A stretch of 64,000 bases of DNA from Parasedimentitalea denitrificans (lineage in GTDB: Bacteria > Pseudomonadota > Alphaproteobacteria > Rhodobacterales > Rhodobacteraceae), in contig NZ_QHLQ01000007.1 in NCBI RefSeq assembly GCF_011813015.1, positions 1 to 64,000 of the forward strand, read 5' to 3'. A model generated the notes under the pieces. It worked only from the letters and a program-made list of their open reading frames with translations. It searched no databases and was not told where the DNA came from. Positions 55,169 through 64,000 of the stretch are shown in pieces (the first letter of the stretch is position 1; every line of letters starts with the position of its first letter). Both the position numbers and the translations under genes were made by a program.

Positions 55169-56682
55169 GTGTCCCATTGCTGAGCCTTCAAGGGCTGACT
55201 AAAGCCTATCCCGGTGTCGTGGCCAATGACACGGTTTCTTTCGACATTGGCGAGGGAGAAGTCCACGCGTTGCTGGGCGAAAATGGCGCTGGCAAATCGA
55301 CGTTGGTGAAAATGATCTACGGGTTGGTGAAACCCGACAGTGGCCAAATGCTGTTGCGCGGTGCGCCGTTTGCTCCGGCGGAACCCAGAGCGGCACGCGG
55401 CGATGGTATCGCCATGGTATTCCAGCATTTTTCACTGTTTGACGCGCTAAACGTTGCTGAAAACATTGCTTTGGGCATGGAAAACCCACCCGCGATGAAG
55501 GACCTGGCGTCGCGTATCCGCGATGTATCAGAGGCCTATGGCCTGCCGCTTGACCCGTTTCGCACCGTTGGGAACCTGTCAGCCGGTGAACGTCAGCGGG
55601 TCGAAATCATTCGCTGCCTGCTGCAAGATCCGAAATTGCTGATCATGGACGAACCGACCTCGGTTCTGACCCCGCAGGAGGTGGATATCCTATTTCAGAC
55701 ACTGCAGAAACTGCGCTCTGAGGGTACATCGATCCTGTATATCAGCCACAAGCTGGAAGAGATCCGTACCTTATGTGATCACGCGACCATTCTGCGGTTA
55801 GGCAAAAACGTTGGCGAATGCACGCCAGCCGATACCACCGCCCGTGAGATGGCTGAACTGATGGTTGGGTCAACACTGCACACGCCTGAACGCGCTGGGA
55901 GTGAGTTTGGTGATGTTGCACTGAACATTTCAGGGCTGTCGGTGCCTGCGCCGTCTGCCTTTGGGACTGCATTGAAGAATGTACACCTGACAGTGCGCAA
56001 AGGTGAGGTCTTGGGCATTGGCGGTGTTGCCGGCAATGGTCAGGATGAGCTACTGAATGTGTTGTCCGGCGAAACCACCACGCAAGCGGATGCGGTCAAG
56101 CTCGGCGGTGAGGCAATTGGCCACTTAGGACCAGTGGAACGCCGTCGTTTGGGGATTTTGGCCGCGCCAGAAGAGCGGCTGGGCCATGCCGCAGTACCAG
56201 ACATGAGCCTGACTGAAAACGCCATGTTGACCGGCGCAGTGCGCCAAGGGTTGGAAAACAACGGTTTCTTGAATTGGCGCGCCGCAACAACATTTGCCGA
56301 AGACGTTATCAAGGCATTTGATGTGCGAACACCGGGCCCGGACAACGCGGCGCGATCGCTGTCTGGGGGCAACCTGCAGAAGTTCGTAATCGGCCGCGAG
56401 GTTTTGCAGGATCCTGATGTTTTGGTCGTGAACCAACCGACCTGGGGGGTTGATGCGGCAGCGGCTGCGGATATTCGCCAATCGCTGCTGGATTTGGCCG
56501 CCAAAGGAGCTGCAGTGATCTGCATCAGCCAGGATCTGGATGAGCTAATGGAAATCTCGGACAATTTTGCCGCCCTGAACGAAGGTCGGTTGAGTGCTCC
56601 GCGTGCAGCCACAGGGCTAACGGTGGATGAAATCGGTCTGATGCTGGGCGGGGCCCATGGCATGGAGGTGGCGCATGTTTGA
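55165..56682 (+). CDS. Purine/nucleoside ABC transporter ATP-binding protein (BMP-linked, tandem ATPase)
   Basis: A 505-residue protein with two ATPase halves, as in YufO/NupO and RbsA-like proteins. First half: LLGENGAGKSTLVKMIYGL, LSAGERQRVEIIRCLLQDP, LLIMDEPTSVLTP. The second half is degenerate, as usual: GGVAGNGQDELLNVLSGE, LSGGNLQKFVIGREVLQDP and LVVNQPTWGVDA instead of a standard Walker B. GTG 55165 overlaps the xdhC stop. With the two permeases and BMP-family binding protein it forms an importer, most likely for purines or nucleosides given xdhABC. Confidence 0.9.
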   Translation: MSVPLLSLQGLTKAYPGVVANDTVSFDIGEGEVHALLGENGAGKSTLVKMIYGLVKPDSGQMLLRGAPFAPAEPRAARGDGIAMVFQHFSLFDALNVAENIALGMENPPAMKDLASRIRDVSEAYGLPLDPFRTVGNLSAGERQRVEIIRCLLQDPKLLIMDEPTSVLTPQEVDILFQTLQKLRSEGTSILYISHKLEEIRTLCDHATILRLGKNVGECTPADTTAREMAELMVGSTLHTPERAGSEFGDVALNISGLSVPAPSAFGTALKNVHLTVRKGEVLGIGGVAGNGQDELLNVLSGETTTQADAVKLGGEAIGHLGPVERRRLGILAAPEERLGHAAVPDMSLTENAMLTGAVRQGLENNGFLNWRAATTFAEDVIKAFDVRTPGPDNAARSLSGGNLQKFVIGREVLQDPDVLVVNQPTWGVDAAAAADIRQSLLDLAAKGAAVICISQDLDELMEISDNFAALNEGRLSAPRAATGLTVDEIGLMLGGAHGMEVAHV

Positions 56683-56752
56683 GCTGGCGCGTCACAGGTT
56701 CGCCTTCGGCGAGAGTATTTTAAGCAAAAAGAAGCAAGGGGCCGCGACATGA
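56675..56752 (+). CDS. 25-residue bridging ORF between ATPase and permease genes
   Basis: ATG 56675 lies inside the end of the ATPase gene and the frame reads MFELARHRFAFGESILSKKK, then QGAAT, stopping at 56752. It overlaps the permease ATG (ATGA). It covers the whole 66-base gap, so it could keep ribosomes moving to the permease start. The bases 56699-56737 match a repeat found also near 44.4 kb, so this ORF may just be translated repeat sequence. Confidence 0.35.
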   Translation: MFELARHRFAFGESILSKKKQGAAT

Positions 56753-57831
56753 TCAGGCTTGAGAAAAGGCCGCAGCCGTCGCGCGCCTGGTCGCTGGCGA
56801 CGCCGCTGGTGGCGGTGCTGGCAACGATGCTGTTCGGCGGGCTGTTGTTTGCAGTGCTGGGCAAGGACCCGGTTGAGGCAATCCGGACCATTTTCTGGGA
56901 TCCGCTATTTGGCGAGTATGCCTTTTACTTTCGCCCACAGTTGCTGGTCAAAGGCGCACCGCTGGTGTTGATTGCCATTGGTTTGAGCCTTGGGTTCAAG
57001 GCTGGCATCTGGAACATTGGCGCCGAGGGTCAGTATATCATGGGGGCCATCGTTGGTGCCGCTGTTGGGCTGGCCTTTTATCCTTATGAGGCCTGGTACA
57101 TTTTCCCACTGATGGTGATTGCTGGCGCCTTGGGTGGTTGGGCCTGGGCGATGATCCCTGCCTTCTTGAAGGTGCGTTTTGGCACCAACGAGATTTTGGT
57201 GTCGCTGATGCTGGTTTATATCGCAGAACAGCTGCTGGCCTCGGCTTCGCTACGCTTCTTGAAGAATCCCGAAGGAATGGGGTTTCCGGGATCACGCAAC
57301 CTGCAAAGCTATGAGAGTGCGTTCAACGCCGACCTGATCGAGGGAACCGGCATGCACTGGGGTGTGGTTGCAGCCCTGATCGCAGTGATCTTTGCCTATG
57401 TGCTGCTGACCCGACATATGATTGGGTTTCACATCCGCCTGACCGGCGAGGCACCGCGGGCTGCAAAATTTGCTGGCGTCAAACCGGCACGGCTGATCCT
57501 GTTGTGTCTGGGCATTTCCGGCGCACTGGCTGGATTGGCTGGCCTGTTCGAGGTTTCAGGACCGGCTGGGCAAGTCAGCATCGATTTCAACGTCGGCTAC
57601 GGCTTTACCGCGATCATCGTAGCCTTTCTGGGTCGATTGCATCCTTTCGGCATTCTGTTAGCCGGTGGCCTAATGGCGCTGACCTATATTGGTGGCGACA
57701 TCGCCCAGTCAAATCTGGGCCTGCCTGCCGCCGCGATCCAAGTGTTCCAGGGTATGTTGCTGTTTTTCCTGCTGGCACTGGACCTTTTGACAAATTTCCG
57801 CGTGACCCTACGCAAAGTGGAGGTGGCGTGA
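56749..57831 (+). CDS. BMP-linked ABC transporter permease, first subunit
   Basis: A 360-residue inner-membrane permease of the YufP/NupP (BPD_transp_2) type with about eight to ten hydrophobic helices. Typical stretches: LGFKAGIWNIGAEGQYIMGAI, VRFGTNEILVSLMLVYIAEQ and GYGFTAIIVAFLGRLHPFGIL. The next permease begins one base after its stop. Confidence 0.9.
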   Translation: MIRLEKRPQPSRAWSLATPLVAVLATMLFGGLLFAVLGKDPVEAIRTIFWDPLFGEYAFYFRPQLLVKGAPLVLIAIGLSLGFKAGIWNIGAEGQYIMGAIVGAAVGLAFYPYEAWYIFPLMVIAGALGGWAWAMIPAFLKVRFGTNEILVSLMLVYIAEQLLASASLRFLKNPEGMGFPGSRNLQSYESAFNADLIEGTGMHWGVVAALIAVIFAYVLLTRHMIGFHIRLTGEAPRAAKFAGVKPARLILLCLGISGALAGLAGLFEVSGPAGQVSIDFNVGYGFTAIIVAFLGRLHPFGILLAGGLMALTYIGGDIAQSNLGLPAAAIQVFQGMLLFFLLALDLLTNFRVTLRKVEVA

Positions 57832-57832
57832 A

Positions 57833-58753
57833 ATGGACTTGAGCGCAATTAATCCCGTCCTGCTGATCGCCTCGCTAATGGTGGCAGCTACCCCGATCCT
57901 GTTGGCCGCTATCGGCGAACTGGTGGTAGAAAAATCCGGCGTTCTGAACCTGGGCGTTGAGGGTATGATGATCATCGGCGCGGTCAGTGGTTTTGCCACG
58001 GCCGTGGAAAGTGGCTCGCCTTGGCTAGGGTTCATCGCCTCGGCCCTAGCTGGTGCGGTGTTTTCACTGTTGTTTGTCCTGCTGACTCAGGTGGCAAAGG
58101 CAAATCAGGTTGCATCCGGGCTGGCGTTGACGTTGTCCGGGCTGGGTCTGTCGGCACTGCTGGGGCAAAGCTATGTGGGCATTAAGCCGCCACAGATGGG
58201 CATGCTGGACATTCCATTGTTAACCGATCTGCCCGTCGTCGGACCAATCCTGTTTGGCCATGACCCGATCCTGTATCTTGGTCTTGCACTTACGGCAGCA
58301 GTCTGGGCCTTGCTGAAATTCACCCGTGCTGGCCTGATTTTGCGGGCTGTCGGCGAAAACCACGAGGCGGCGCACGCATTGGGGTACAAGGTGATCCGCA
58401 TCCGTGTTCTGGCAATCATGTTCGGCGGCGCCTGTGCGGGCCTTGGCGGGGCCTATATCAGCCTGATCCGAGTGCCACAGTGGACCGAAGGCATGACAGC
58501 TGGTGTCGGCTGGATTGCCCTTGCCCTAGTGGTGTTTGCCAGCTGGAAACCATGGCGTGCCCTACTAGGTGCCTATCTTTTTGGCGGAGTGACGGTTGTG
58601 CAGCTGAATCTGCAGGCAGCAGGCGTTGCCATTCCTGTCGAATATCTGGCAATGTCACCCTATGTGATTACAATCGTTGTACTTGTCATTCTTTCCGCTG
58701 ACAAAAGCAGCGCACCGGCCGCTTTGGGTCGCAATTTCCACGCCTCCCGATAA
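57833..58753 (+). CDS. BMP-linked ABC transporter permease, second subunit
   Basis: A 306-residue permease of the YufQ/NupQ type: LLAAIGELVVEKSGVLNLGVEGMMIIGAV near the N-terminus, then LRAVGENHEAAHALGYKVIRIR, the cytoplasmic coupling region, and GMTAGVGWIALALVVFASWKP. Pairs with the preceding permease. Confidence 0.9.
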   Translation: MDLSAINPVLLIASLMVAATPILLAAIGELVVEKSGVLNLGVEGMMIIGAVSGFATAVESGSPWLGFIASALAGAVFSLLFVLLTQVAKANQVASGLALTLSGLGLSALLGQSYVGIKPPQMGMLDIPLLTDLPVVGPILFGHDPILYLGLALTAAVWALLKFTRAGLILRAVGENHEAAHALGYKVIRIRVLAIMFGGACAGLGGAYISLIRVPQWTEGMTAGVGWIALALVVFASWKPWRALLGAYLFGGVTVVQLNLQAAGVAIPVEYLAMSPYVITIVVLVILSADKSSAPAALGRNFHASR

Positions 58754-58821
58754 CTCCGGGCGGCGCACTATCCTGCCCCTGTTACCGGGGGCCAAACAGA
58801 AACCAACTGGGGGAAACCTTT

Positions 58822-59895
58822 ATGAAACTGACTACTCTTCTGACCAGCGCCGCCATGGCCCTGGGCCTGGCTACAGGCGCTGTTGCGGCTGACAAAACCA
58901 AAGTGGGCTTTGTCTATGTAGGCCCCGTCGGCGATGGCGGCTGGACCTATGAACACGATCAGGGCCGCAAGGCGGTGGTTGAGGCGTTTGGCGACAAGGT
59001 TGAAACCGTCTACGTCGAGAACGTGGCCGAGGGACCAGATTCTGAGCGTGTAATGACTCAGATGGCACTGGAAGGCGCTGACCTGATTTTCACCACCTCG
59101 TTTGGCTACATGGATCCAACCATCAACGTCGCCAAAAAGTTCCCGAATGTACGGTTTGAGCACGCCACCGGTTATAAAACCGCACCAAACGTGTCGACCT
59201 ATTCGGCTCGTTTCTACGAAGGTCGCGCCGTTCAGGGTACCATTGCTGGCAACATGACCGAGAGCAACATCATCGGTTACATCGGCTCTTACCCGATCCC
59301 CGAAGTTATCCGTGGCATCAACTCTGCCTATATCCACGCCAAGAAAGTTAACCCTGACGTTCAGTTCAAAATCGTTTGGGCGTTCACTTGGTTCGACCCG
59401 GCCAAGGAAGCTGACGCTGCCAAGGTTCTGATCGAACAGGGCGCTGACGTGATCCTGCAGCATACAGACTCGACCGCGCCACAGGCAGCCGCTCAGGCCG
59501 CTGGCAACGTCATCACCTTTGGTCAGGCATCTGACATGGCTGAGTACGGTCCTAAGCCACGCGTATCGTCGATCATCGATGACTGGGGCCCATACTACGT
59601 AGCTCGCACACAGGCTGTCATGGACGGTTCCTGGGAATCCGTGATGACCTGGGACGGCATCGGCGCTGGCATGGTTGGTATCGGCGAGATCTCAGACGCG
59701 GTTCCGGCTGACGTCAAAGAAGCGGCCCTGACCATGAAAGCCGCACTGGCAGACGGTTCCTACCACGCCTTTACCGGCCCAATTAACAAGCAGGACGGTT
59801 CTGCTTGGTTGGCCGACGGCGAAACTGCTGATGACGGCACACTGGCTGGCATGAACTTCTTTGTCGAAGGCATCGAAGGCGACATCCCGCAGTAA
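58822..59895 (+). CDS. BMP-family ABC transporter substrate-binding protein
   Basis: A 357-residue periplasmic binding protein of the BMP/PnrA/Med family. Sec signal MKLTTLLTSAAMALGLATGA-VAA, mature start DKTKVGFVYVGPVGDGGWTY with the family's GDGGWT loop. No lipobox Cys is present, so it is soluble. Relatives bind nucleosides or purines, consistent with the adjacent xdhABC. GGGGGAAA precedes ATG 58822. Being last in the operon, it may also have its own promoter in the 68-base gap. Confidence 0.93.
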   Translation: MKLTTLLTSAAMALGLATGAVAADKTKVGFVYVGPVGDGGWTYEHDQGRKAVVEAFGDKVETVYVENVAEGPDSERVMTQMALEGADLIFTTSFGYMDPTINVAKKFPNVRFEHATGYKTAPNVSTYSARFYEGRAVQGTIAGNMTESNIIGYIGSYPIPEVIRGINSAYIHAKKVNPDVQFKIVWAFTWFDPAKEADAAKVLIEQGADVILQHTDSTAPQAAAQAAGNVITFGQASDMAEYGPKPRVSSIIDDWGPYYVARTQAVMDGSWESVMTWDGIGAGMVGIGEISDAVPADVKEAALTMKAALADGSYHAFTGPINKQDGSAWLADGETADDGTLAGMNFFVEGIEGDIPQ

Positions 59896-59917
59896 GCGGA
59901 TCGTTTGTGAGATATAG

Positions 59918-59947
59918 AAAGGCCCGTCTTTTTGGCGGGCCTTTTTT
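59918..59947 (+). terminator. Strong Rho-independent terminator of the purine operon
   Basis: AAAGGCCCG (59918-59926) pairs with CGGGCCTTT (59936-59944) around a nine-base loop, followed by TTTG, with the T-run starting inside the stem end. It lies 23 bases past the binding-protein stop. Confidence 0.85.
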
Positions 59948-60054
59948 GTTGGGGGGCCGGTTGGGCAAATCAATCAGGACAGTCGACCTTCAGATAGCCA
60001 AACCCTGCATTCAATAGCGCTTTATCTCAGATATTTGAGACAAAGTTCAACTCG

Positions 60055-60696
60055 TCAATATTGTATCGCCGTTTCAATACTCAACCGTGCTCGCCCCCAT
60101 ACTAAGCATTTCTCCAATCCGCCGCATTTCTCGGGCAATTTCCCTTGATTGAGCCCATGGACAATTAATGATTGTTCAAAAGAGACACGGAAGGTCCCTG
60201 AGGAGTTCTGTACCGTCCCGTCGCGCGTGCTTGAGACCACTTCGTTGACAAGAAGTTCTACCTTTTTGCCAGATGGTGTCACCAATTGCTCCAAGGCAGT
60301 CTCAGCCTGCTCTGGATTGGATAACTCTGCTTCAATCTGGCAAAATTGGAATGGTTCGGATTCCCCGGCGCTGTTAGCACCATGCCACAAGATTATTGAA
60401 TTTCCAGAAGCTGCTGAAATATTTCTGTTCCTATTTGAAAACCGCCAGAAATCTTTCTCGATATCGTCACTCGGTTCCTCAACGATGGAGTAACCCGTTC
60501 TTTTGAAAGCGACGACAATTGCCTCATTGTCCGGAAAGTGAGGCAGGCAAGTTTGGTTGAAGGCTGAAACAAGACTCGCGGCCTCGACAGTTCCTGTCGG
60601 CTGCATAACGATTCGCGGTTTTTCTTCTTCAAATGGCTGGGGCTCACATGCTGCCAGAAAAAATAGCGTTAGACCCAAGAATAAAGAACGCACCAT
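60055..60696 (-). CDS. Hypothetical lipoprotein
   Basis: A 213-residue protein with a lipoprotein signal: MVRSLFLGLTLFFLAAC, where LAAC is the lipobox and Cys17 the lipidated residue. The mature part is acidic near the start (EPQPFEEEKP) and has four further Cys that could form disulfides. No family recognised. ATG 60696 is preferred to the adjacent ATG 60699 because AGGAG lies five bases upstream. Monocistronic. Confidence 0.75.
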   Translation of the reverse strand: MVRSLFLGLTLFFLAACEPQPFEEEKPRIVMQPTGTVEAASLVSAFNQTCLPHFPDNEAIVVAFKRTGYSIVEEPSDDIEKDFWRFSNRNRNISAASGNSIILWHGANSAGESEPFQFCQIEAELSNPEQAETALEQLVTPSGKKVELLVNEVVSSTRDGTVQNSSGTFRVSFEQSLIVHGLNQGKLPEKCGGLEKCLVWGRARLSIETAIQY

Positions 60697-61087
60697 CATT
60701 ACTCCTGGCTACATTAGTTCGCCTGAACAATCTAACGTAGTTCGCTGCTGGCAGGTTACACTTATTTTATCGCGAAAATATCGCATAGTTTTATTTTGCG
60801 GAGATGGTGTTCGCAAAGCAATAAGATCTGCTCTTGGTATTCTATTACGTAGAGCCGTCATTTGTACGAGCGCAGCGAACGGCCCCTCACCGACCTCCTC
60901 GGACAAATCAAGTGCTCGCTTAATCAAGATCACCCCAAACACCAGTGCCTGACTTTGGGGAGGCGTGAAGCGCCTTCGTCGTGCTTAAAACACGCATGAG
61001 GCATGGCGGGTAGGTCAGGCGCAGGTGTGACACTTGTTAGGTTCTGCCTTTAGTCACAGCTCGTACCACATTCCAACATTTAGCATG
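60697..61087. other. Intergenic region without a supported gene
   Basis: About 390 bases between the lipoprotein gene start and the histidine kinase stop, both on the minus strand. A 77-codon minus frame (60709-60942) has no recognisable motif. No tRNA-like cloverleaf or strong terminator was seen. Confidence 0.4.
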
Positions 61088-63676
61088 TTATTGTGCGACG
61101 GCCCGCGATAGTTCACTTCCCCTCGAAAGAGCGGAGTGCCCACCAGCACCATCACGCTCTGACCACAGCGAGATCACCTCTAACAAGTCCGCTTTCCTAA
61201 CGGGTTTGCTAAGATAATCGTCCATTCCGTTATCGATGAACTTCTCTCTGTCTCCAGCCATCGCGTTTGCGGTCAACGCGATAATCGGGCAGCCCGACAA
61301 TCCGTGTTCGGCCTCATAGAAACGGATCTCTTTGGTTGCCTCTAGCCCGGTCAATTTGGGCATCGAAATATCCATAAATACAAGTTCCGGATGATGGGCC
61401 ACGAACTTCTGCACTGCATCGCTGCCATCCTCAGCAAAGATAATTTCAGTATCGAGTTGCTTTAACATCTTCTCAAGCACCAGCCTGTTGGTACGGTTGT
61501 CATCTGCAACCAAAATCTTTCTAGGAGGAGAATTCGCATCATCAACTTGAACCAAGTCCTGCTTGATTATGGCGGCGACCTCGGGATCTTCGTCTTGGGA
61601 AAACAGCTCTATGTTTCTCGCCATTTTCAAACAGCATCTAAAGGTGAAGGTTGAGCCTTTATCCACTTCGGATTGAACCACGATGTCTCCGCCCATCAAG
61701 CGCGACAGATCAGACGCAATTGCTAGCCCCAGCCCGGTACCACCAAATTTGCGACTTTCGCCGCCATTCGCTTGCGCAAACCTTTCAAAGATATGCCGTA
61801 ACTTGTCATCCGGAATACCGACGCCCGTGTCATGAACAGCAATTTCTAGTGCAACGCTACCCTGTGCCGTTGTGCCAGAAATATCTACTGTCACACTGCC
61901 CTCTGGCGTGAATTTCTCGGCGTTGCCAACCAGATTGGTAATGACTTGCCTGATGCGCCCCTCGTCCCCAATCAGGATCTTTGGCAGCCCGGCATCGTAG
62001 TTCATCACTAAATCGACATTCTTGTTTGATGCACGCCGTGACAGCAAATTAATAACACTTCGCACCAACCGTTCGAGATCAAAGCCTGCCTCATCCAACT
62101 CAACCTTTCCGGCCTCCAGCTTGGAAAAGTCCAGAATGTCATTGATGATCACCAACAGCGATTGGCCAGAATCTGAAATGGTCTGAACAAATAACTCTTG
62201 TTCCTCGTCCAGTTCAGTTTCCATAAGCAGCGACGTCATTCCCAATACGCCGTTCATGGGCGTTCGGATTTCATGGCTCATAATTGCAAGGAATTCGGAC
62301 TTGGCCTTGATCCCAGCCTCGGCCGCAACGGTGCGTTCCTTTACAGCCACCTCAAGCGCTTTTTCACGGATCATGGATTCACGGAAAACGCCCAGTGCTC
62401 GTACCATCGCGCCAATTTCATCGCGGCGCTCTTGTCCTGTGATCGGATGCCCGGTTTCACCTTTTGCAAGGTGCGCCATGGATCGAGTAACCGACGTTAT
62501 TGAATTGGCGATGCGCGAACCGATGAACCATGCCAAACTGGCCCCAAACATCAACGCTGCTATAACTGAAAGCGCGAGTGTTACTTTGGTGGCATAAACC
62601 ATACGCTCGTTTTCCGAGCTGCGAACTTCCATCAGCTTGGCTTCTTCGGCAGTGAAGGCCGCCATGATCTCGCGAAACTGATCAAAAAACATCTTCCCAC
62701 GGGCCTCGCCAACGAGAATTGCCATGTCGTCCATGGTCTTGGCCGTGCCAATTGTGCGACGCAGGTGCAATGCGGGTTCAACAATATTGGTGCGCCACTC
62801 TGTATTGAGGCGCTGAATCTCTTTAACTCGGACAACCTGTGTTCGATTGCCTTGAACCTCCGCAGCAAGTTTATTCACAAGTCGCCGAAAAGCCATTTGC
62901 CCCGCTTCATACGGTTCAAGGAACTCTGGATCGCCAGCGAGTAGGAAACCGCGCATACCGGTTTCCATGTCAACCGCCGCCGCGAGGGTGCCCTGTGCCA
63001 TCTCGACCACATGGTGGCTCTCCTCTGCCAGCTGAGCTACTTTTTCGGTAATCTCTGCGCTGGTTGTCCCTTGGTCCCCTTGGCGTGAAACCGCCTCAAT
63101 CCTCTGCTGCAGACGTGCCTCTTCTGCCTCTATGAAAACCCTAATTTGCAGGCGGAACGTATCAAAATAGAGCTTGCCTTCGCCCTTCCTGACCATCTTT
63201 GCCATTGTGTTCATTGTTGCAGCTGTATCGATTGCACGCCTCAGCCTGATTTGCTTTTCGGCAACCTCTGTTTGCCATTGCTTCAGAACATGCTCTGCCT
63301 CAAGCAACCTGACTACCTGATCCGGGGTGTCGCTGACCTGCTCTCTTAGCAGGGCCATGGATTCATAAACCTCATTAGAACCGTGTTCGTAGGGTTCCAA
63401 AAAGGTTTCCTTGCCCGCCAACAAATACCCGCGCATGCCGGTTTCCATATCCACAGCTGCAGAAATAATTGTCTGGGCATTTGCCATTGCCGCTTGCGTA
63501 TTCAGCACCCATCGGGCGGTATCTGACATGCGGTTCAGATTCAGGCTGGCGACAACACCTATCCCGATCGTAAGAATAAGGGGGGCCGCAGCGACCATCA
63601 GCACTTTGGTTTTGGTACTCAAATTCGACAGCGAAATCAGCTTTTTCAAGCCCAAAGGGTGTTTTCCGTCAGGCAT
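61088..63676 (-). CDS. Hybrid histidine kinase with two CHASE3-like sensor domains
   Basis: An 862-residue membrane sensor kinase. Order: transmembrane helix ([20 protein letters not shown], about 26-45); two similar extracytoplasmic domains, each with [11 protein letters not shown][YF]LLAG and FLEPYE (starting about residues 72 and 233); second transmembrane helix ([22 protein letters not shown]); HAMP; HisKA with [14 protein letters not shown]; HATPase with [24 protein letters not shown] and [10 protein letters not shown]; then a receiver with [16 protein letters not shown]. The phospho-His and receiver Asp are present. ATG 63676 is chosen because AAAAGGAA lies upstream; ATG 63718 and GTG 63739 are possible. 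No partner regulator lies in the window. Signal unknown. Confidence 0.88.
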   Translation of the reverse strand: MPDGKHPLGLKKLISLSNLSTKTKVLMVAAAPLILTIGIGVVASLNLNRMSDTARWVLNTQAAMANAQTIISAAVDMETGMRGYLLAGKETFLEPYEHGSNEVYESMALLREQVSDTPDQVVRLLEAEHVLKQWQTEVAEKQIRLRRAIDTAATMNTMAKMVRKGEGKLYFDTFRLQIRVFIEAEEARLQQRIEAVSRQGDQGTTSAEITEKVAQLAEESHHVVEMAQGTLAAAVDMETGMRGFLLAGDPEFLEPYEAGQMAFRRLVNKLAAEVQGNRTQVVRVKEIQRLNTEWRTNIVEPALHLRRTIGTAKTMDDMAILVGEARGKMFFDQFREIMAAFTAEEAKLMEVRSSENERMVYATKVTLALSVIAALMFGASLAWFIGSRIANSITSVTRSMAHLAKGETGHPITGQERRDEIGAMVRALGVFRESMIREKALEVAVKERTVAAEAGIKAKSEFLAIMSHEIRTPMNGVLGMTSLLMETELDEEQELFVQTISDSGQSLLVIINDILDFSKLEAGKVELDEAGFDLERLVRSVINLLSRRASNKNVDLVMNYDAGLPKILIGDEGRIRQVITNLVGNAEKFTPEGSVTVDISGTTAQGSVALEIAVHDTGVGIPDDKLRHIFERFAQANGGESRKFGGTGLGLAIASDLSRLMGGDIVVQSEVDKGSTFTFRCCLKMARNIELFSQDEDPEVAAIIKQDLVQVDDANSPPRKILVADDNRTNRLVLEKMLKQLDTEIIFAEDGSDAVQKFVAHHPELVFMDISMPKLTGLEATKEIRFYEAEHGLSGCPIIALTANAMAGDREKFIDNGMDDYLSKPVRKADLLEVISLWSERDGAGGHSALSRGSELSRAVAQ

Positions 63677-64000
63677 TGATGCAGATTCCTTTTCGGCCTC
63701 GGTGGCTTCACAGTGCATTAGAAACACTAACTTTTTCACTTACAGCCCCAAAAGGCTTCGCGCGTTCCACTCGCATATCAAACCTACAAATCATATGCAT
63801 TTTCAAAACGATAATCAGTATGCATAATGCTTGCGTCAAATTTCAAACCCACATGCTCGATATATTTATTGAATTTTTTATCCCTACAGATCGCCAGTAG
63901 TTTCAGACTACAACTCATCAGATAAATAAGCACGGTTGACAGCCGGTCCCCATTCCAGCAACACACTCATACAGGGACTGAGCCCCTGCCGCTCGCGGGA
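63677..64000. other. Window end upstream of the histidine kinase, no gene recognised
   Basis: AT-rich stretch of about 320 bases that probably carries the kinase promoter. The overlapping short frames on both strands have no recognisable features. The last bases (GGACTGAGCCCCTGCCGCTC) are GC-rich but too short to assign. Confidence 0.35.

Noticed and set aside
60709..60942. 77-codon minus-strand ORF next to the lipoprotein gene
   Set aside because: No motif or ribosome site; residue composition does not look like a folded protein.

Overview
The window looks like chromosomal DNA of a marine Rhodobacteraceae bacterium (Roseobacter group, Alphaproteobacteria). The evidence is protein content and gene order: a class II NrdJ ribonucleotide reductase, the short HisG plus HisZ pair next to HisS, urtABCDE facing ureDABCEFG, DUF1127 genes followed by CCUCCUCCC-loop hairpins, and DUF1489 and SlyX proteins. 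Nothing here fixes genus or species. No rRNA, tRNA or CRISPR array was found.

Layout. 1-3.7 kb: a periplasmic molybdenum hydroxylase of the IorAB type and an AraC-type regulator cut by an IS5-family insertion at the window edge. 3.9-6.1 kb: htpG and an IS3-family remnant. 6.2-7.95 kb: a LysR regulator divergent from two DUF1127 genes, then a probable CcsR/cuckoo small-RNA cluster. 8.1-15.4 kb: a LacI-controlled sugar or compatible-solute ABC operon containing a GH63-like glycosidase and a permease with an unusual DUF11-like insert. 15.5-27 kb: urea ABC transporter (minus strand) divergent from the urease operon (plus strand).

27-37.9 kb is an accessory island between ureG and nrdJ. It holds a soluble FtsH-like AAA+/M41 protein, a Tn7-type tnsA-tnsB pair, an orphan IS1595-type zinc-ribbon protein, a TetR/DUF4345 divergent pair with duplicated operators, and a TniQ-family gene. 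No TnsC/TniB ATPase and no Cas genes are visible, so this is either a degraded Tn7-like element or an unusual one.

38-50 kb is housekeeping: nrdJ with two NrdR boxes, DUF1489, hisS-hisZ-hisG, slyX, a lysine-rich helical protein, a SnoaL-like protein, and dnaE with a 26-bp perfect inverted repeat just beyond it. 50.5-59.9 kb is a purine module: xdhABC followed by a BMP-type nucleoside/purine ABC transporter, chained by overlapping start and stop codons. 60-63.7 kb holds a lipoprotein and a hybrid histidine kinase with two CHASE3-like sensor domains.

Functionally the window is rich in nitrogen and carbon scavenging: urea uptake and hydrolysis, purine uptake and oxidation, and a glycoside transporter. 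These segments are broken up by mobile-element scars at 0.1, 6.0 and 27-38 kb.
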